Positions 16,211-20,584 of a stretch of 20,584 bases of DNA are shown here, one piece after another. Under the pieces are notes generated by a model. The model was not told the origin of the DNA. It saw nothing but the letters and a program-made list of their open reading frames with translations, and did no database searches. Source of the DNA: Spongospora subterranea (taxonomy: Eukaryota; Endomyxa; Phytomyxea; Plasmodiophorida; Plasmodiophoridae); contig OUQQ01000350.1 in NCBI GenBank assembly GCA_900404475.1, positions 1 through 20,584 of the forward strand, in the 5' to 3' direction. Position numbers and translations under genes: made by a program. Every line of letters starts with the position of its first letter. Positions within the stretch are counted from its first letter, which is position 1.

Positions 16211-19200
16211 TTAATCTATACGACATGTTCTAACCACGAGCGTAGAGAAAGGGATAGGCTGCAAGGTGGCGCTGAGGAGCGGTATGTTCCGATAACCAAA
16301 TCGCATACAACCGAACGGAAGAGCGCTTTGTGCCACTACCTTGTCGTCTTTGTACTTCTTGCGATCAAAAATCTAAAAGCAAATGATGAGAAGTCCTGTA
16401 TATAATACGAAATAACATGTTGCGAAAACTTGTGATTGAAAAGAAACTATCGCTCGTGACACAGAAAGGCATGAATCGTACCTGAAACGATATCATGGCG
16501 CAATGGGGGCCATTCACTCTGATATCGAAACTCTGATTCCACGTTGGGTTGAACCCATTTCCAACCACGACCCCGGTCCGGAACTCTTTGCAATCGGCAC
16601 CCAACCCGCGTATATTAATCTTCACATAGGGATCAACAACCTTAACGATGGATAAGTCAAACAATAAGAACATGAACACATTTCTTTCCGACTTCAGCTT
16701 GAATGTTGGCGGAGGGTTTCGGCAGGTGAAAAGCACCAATAATTGTTAAGACTATATGAGTAAAAACGTAGATAGAGCCAGAGGACCCACGAATTGTGCC
16801 CTCGTTATCATCGCCTACACCGATATCGTATGATGGAACTTCACTGTACTAAAAGTCCACAAATAAGATCAAGTTAGAAATATGGAAAAACATGAATAAT
16901 GACGCACAACAGCCAAGAGTGTGCGGCTGAAACCGAGTAACAAGAACCGTGAAAACAACGATGTTTCTACCTGACGAAGTTGTTCAGGCTTTAGGACATA
17001 CCCACAGTTGTTGTTCTCAATAAACCGGCCTACGTTCATAAGTTTCGGAAGGTCGGGGGTTTGCCAATTTAGCGCCACCATCTGACACCCTAGATTCTAA
17101 AGCAATTTCTCTTAGTACTATACTAACACAGAAGAAACACTGATAACTGCAGTGCAGGCGATGACCGATGAGGGATAACTTACCCATGACTGAAATGGCG
17201 ACAGATTGCTGCTATCAACCCTAAACCTGGACGGATATACGCGACTAAGGTTATGCGTGTTGTAGCAAACAAACCGGCCGGAAAGGCCTTTCTTGACAAG
17301 CTTCGTGACCTTTTTCTCACTGAACGAAGTCATTTGGCAAGCGGCAACACCTGGATAAACTGGTAAATCTTCTAGGCATAATTGGTTGCTGGTTCTGATG
17401 GAAAACCTCACCCCGAAACATATCAAAAGAAGAAAACTTTCTGGCTCGTAACATGACCATCGAAGCAAGTTCAGGCGCCACACCTTGTTCAGCCAATGCT
17501 GATATGCTTTCTATTCAAGAATATGAGGAATAAACCAAATCGACGCCGAAGAAATGAAAAAAAAGCCTAGCAAAGTTAACGAAACAAGAAATTTGCAGGG
17601 TAACAGAATCAGGACAACATTCCGCGAAGTGTCATTTTGAAGACAAATAAATGCAATACGCGCTTACCTGAAGCATTTTGGTCAATACTGGACTCAGAGA
17701 ATGAATAGGCGCTGAAACTGGACAGAGTGGCGGAGGGCGTCATCTGTCGGGCAAATATCAGATAAAATACCCTGTTGTTTTCATGGCCGTCACTAACGTC
17801 GTTCAGAAATAGCTTCGCTTTGATTATGATACGATATTGTAACGATGATGGCGATGGCAGCATTACTCTGTCCTCATCTGAAAAACCGTTGTCATGGCGT
17901 TGAGTTAAGCACTGTTAGGACTGAAACGAGTCATAAAACCTTGCGGAAGTGCCAGCATTGGACCGAGAATGTTACGCAAATGAAACGCCATTCGACGCTG
18001 GAAAGGTAGGCTGCAGCGATTCTCCAGGCTCAGGGTAACAGGGAATGGCGAGGTATCGAAAGCGTGCTGTTGAATGGTTTGAACCACTTCGTGAAACAAC
18101 ACCTTAGACGTTAATGTAAATCCATGGTAGACCACCGGTTCGCCTAAATCAAACGTAAACCACACATCTAATGAAGTCGGCAACGGGTAAGAAAACTGAT
18201 CACACGGATCGAACGCAGTTAAAAGTGAATGTACGAAATCGACTTGAATGGATATATGAACATATTGATTCAAAATTTTGAAGCTCTCGATTTTGCAAAT
18301 TACACGACAAACTAAACAAAATGCATAAAAAAAAGGTTGATCATGAGATCAGTAGAAAGTTGTATAGGCCGACCATTAGGCCCATCCCAGCAATCGATTT
18401 CGACCGATCGACATCCTTCCTGGAGCGCTTTTATGTACATTTTGGTAGAACTGATCCCTTTCAGCTGATCACCTTCTAGGTATGTATTATGGCTGCTATT
18501 AATGTAATAATCGTATAGCGGCCTGGTCATGTCCTGATACAGATTCATACGAGCCGGGTCGAACAGTGTATTCTGATCCCCAGTAAGGTAGCTGATCAAC
18601 TCGTAAATACGTAAACTGGGCGGATCGCGACCACCTTCTTTTGACATATACCGTCGCATCAAGGCCAATCCCTCACTCTCATCCATATCCATATTCTGAC
18701 AGATTTGAAAACAGTCATTACAGGGGACAAGTTATGTGCACTCACAAAAAACACGTTCAACCAATAAAAACTTGATGAGATTGGTAAACTAAGTTGAACA
18801 CCAGATCGATAAAAACCAGCTTGGTTACCCACTTGCTCGGTGCGAAGAAACAACATAAATTGCTTGAGCCCAACCGACAATTTCGCTACATCAGAATCGC
18901 TATACCGCTGGAAAATATCAAAATACACTTTAGGACTGCTCCGCAACCTCAGTGATAAACGAGTTATTGTGCTGAAAATTTTTCAGATGAGCACAGTCAT
19001 AAATTGATGACACGGAATACCTGAAATCAATGATGTCATGGCGATGAACGCCAGCATTATCGAACAGTACTTTACACTCGGGCTTGGAATATGTGATGTT
19101 CATATTGCCAAGAAGGCGGGACACGGCGTCAATGTCAATGACACCACGCTCCCGTACACAAGCACGATCCCAAAAAGAACGAAGCAAGGACCTGAGACAC

Positions 19201-20230
19201 CGTTACATCGGATTAATCGATATCTGAAAAATTAATTTGACCAAAAAGGTATTGAAAGCAAAACCCAAGTCTTCACTCAGATGCACAAAAAATGGCACGT
19301 CGAAGTTTGCCAAGAAATTAAAGGTGAATGGTTTTGATGACTTCTGATTGTCCTCTGACCTGTACGGATCTATTTTTTTACTGTACGCCTCACGGGTAAT
19401 TAAAAATCTTAATGCACGAACCCAGACTAAATTCTGTTCAATTTTAGCATCAGAAGCATCAGATTCCTCAAAAATGCAAAACGTCAACCATGAAAACTAT
19501 TGAAAGCAGACTCACTTCTTCTCTTGTGGAGCACACAATATCGAGGGTCTTCTCACAATCATCGCCATAGATCAACGAAAATGATCTGTGATGAAAAATC
19601 ATAAGTGCGAGCTTCAACAACACCAAAAACAGAAATAACTAGACGAAAGTGGTTGCCTGACAGACTACCTTCTTTTCAGTTCCCTTGTCCGAAGTTTGAC
19701 AAATCGTTCAAATATGGGAGTATTTTGGCCAACCTGTAAACGCGAGACATTGCTGTAAACCGATGTAAATTGAGGAACAGGATTACGACAAAATTGGACA
19801 AAACCTGAGTATAATCATTGAATCTTCCATCTTCTTTTTGTGTGATTTCCATCTCAAAATCGACCCAGTCGCATCAACGTAGAAGAACCTAAAAATGCCA
19901 ATTCATTAACGTCGCCAGCTTAATTAAAACTGCACAAACCGGATATGTGGTGACCCACGACTTCCATATTTACACAGATCAGCCCCCTGTTGAACGCGCT
20001 TCAAGCACTCAATTTGCTCGATTTTCGCCCGCTCATTGTGCGATCTCTGCACCGGCAGCGTTAATTCCTTCAACTGCGTCACCTCCCGGTTACCATACAA
20101 AATCAATGTCGCTCCAGTCGATAATATCAATGCAGAGCGAGAGGCCACGAGAAGACAGCAGAGGCGGGGTGGTCTCCACTCTATCTGGGGGCCATAACGG
20201 CCATGAATGGCGTCGGCGACGCCTATCCAT
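16211..20230 (-). CDS. Phosphoinositide-specific phospholipase C, delta type
   Basis: It cleaves PIP2 to diacylglycerol and IP3 at the plasma membrane, dependent on calcium. 18 exons: 20230-20099, 20046-19940, 19888-19805, 19752-19669, 19585-19516, 19433-19360, 19191-19021, 18971-18833, 18695-18374, 18143-17940, 17877-17668, 17498-17412, 17350-17184, 17096-16971, 16848-16821, 16751-16693, 16640-16482, 16372-16211; 794 residues, the usual size. Order: basic N-terminus ([10 protein letters not shown]), PH (about 56-170; [15 protein letters not shown]), EF-hands (184-287), X (343-460), Y (about 550-660), C2 (about 670-790). Catalytic residues are intact: His356 (SSHNTYL), Glu386/Asp388 (EIDCWDG), His401 (VVYHG), Glu435 (SLEN), Lys482/484 (IKAK), Ser570 (TSFSE), Arg598/Tyr600 (SRVYP). 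EF loops lack most calcium ligands. No beta- or gamma-type insertions are seen. The 69-bp intron at 16752-16820 is stop-free and in frame, so retention would add 23 residues. Confidence 0.95.
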
Positions 20231-20584
20231 CAGAGATGATGGGGGCCCAATTCATAACGGACTCTGATTAGCACTGTACCACTACTGTATCTATACCGGA
20301 CTGATTCTGTGCAGCAGGTCCACAGCGAACTCTGTACTCATGCAGGTATCAACCAGGACGTAACGTGATTCGCTCGCACATTGCCCAAGTGCAATTCGCC
20401 CGTCGCGCAACCATGAGAACCACTCTGTCTCAGAGTTTGAAACTTGGCGGTTGTTTATCATCGTACATACAGTGCGCGCGGTCTTAACTCACCAATTCTG
20501 TACAGTGCGCGCCGTCTCAACTCACCAACTTTCCGCTATAATTTTGATTCTATAGATCGATAGATCTTGCCGAGCTCAAGGTTT
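20231..20584. other. Upstream region of PLC gene
   Basis: No gene is visible. It should contain the PLC promoter and 5' leader. The first in-frame ATG of PLC is at 20230; a 5' non-coding exon is possible because donor-like GGTGAGTT occurs twice on the - strand within the duplicated motif described separately. Confidence 0.5.
20468..20533. repeat. Two tandem 33-bp copies containing GTGCGCGC
   Basis: TACAGTGCGCGC...AACTCACCAA occurs at 20468-20500 and again at 20501-20533 with a few substitutions. On the PLC-coding strand each copy reads TTGGTGAGTT, a strong 5' splice-site match, preceding a GCGCGCAC block. Confidence 0.85.

Noticed and set aside
18144..18373. Coding frame inside the 230-bp PLC intron ([16 protein letters not shown])
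   Set aside because: The X-domain consensus is restored exactly as [15 protein letters not shown] when this segment is removed; the other PLC proteins I know have no insertion at this point.

Overview
This is nuclear DNA from a eukaryote with a compact, intron-rich genome. Nine protein genes could be assembled exon by exon, with reading frame kept across 51 introns. Most introns are 45-90 bp, nearly all are GT-AG, and one appears to be GC-AG. The mix of genes suggests a unicellular or fungus-like eukaryote (amoebozoan, early fungus or opisthokont protist): delta-type phospholipase C, Ric-8, R2R3 Myb and MADS-box regulators, a secreted expansin-like protein and a bacterial-type glucokinase. 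The lineage cannot be fixed from the sequence alone. I saw no virus, transposase, CRISPR array or bacterial operon.

Layout. 1-397: a GC-rich palindromic stretch and a 24-bp minisatellite upstream of ETFA (+, 398-1800, electron transfer flavoprotein alpha). 1801-3519: coding-like DNA that I could not resolve; one typical intron is visible on the + strand. 3520-4835: a seven-blade WD-repeat protein (+). 4836-5747: unresolved. 5748-5819: tRNA-Thr(TGT). 5990-6648: MADS-box factor (-). 7022-7435: an 81-residue protein of unknown function (-), divergent from 7562-9068: bacterial-type glucokinase with an N-terminal membrane segment (+). 9318-11100: Ric-8 family G-alpha chaperone/exchange factor (+), convergent with 11199-12784: secreted expansin-like protein (-). 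12785-14283: unresolved, with possible small genes. 14284-15115: R2R3 Myb factor (-). 15116-16210: intergenic, with a long foldback hairpin. 16211-20230: delta-type phosphoinositide phospholipase C (-), 18 exons. 20231-20584: upstream region with a duplicated 33-bp motif.

Functionally this is an ordinary housekeeping and signalling neighbourhood. ETFA serves mitochondrial beta-oxidation, glucokinase starts glycolysis, Ric-8 and PLC belong to G-protein/phosphoinositide signalling, and Myb and MADS are transcription factors. Nothing indicates one dedicated multi-gene system. The most unusual items are the membrane-anchored bacterial-type glucokinase, the divergent expansin with a Met/Ser/Gln-rich tail, the foldback hairpin, the promoter minisatellite and the loosely defined 5' splice sites of the very short introns. 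All exon boundaries come from reading by eye and conserved-family logic, not from transcripts.
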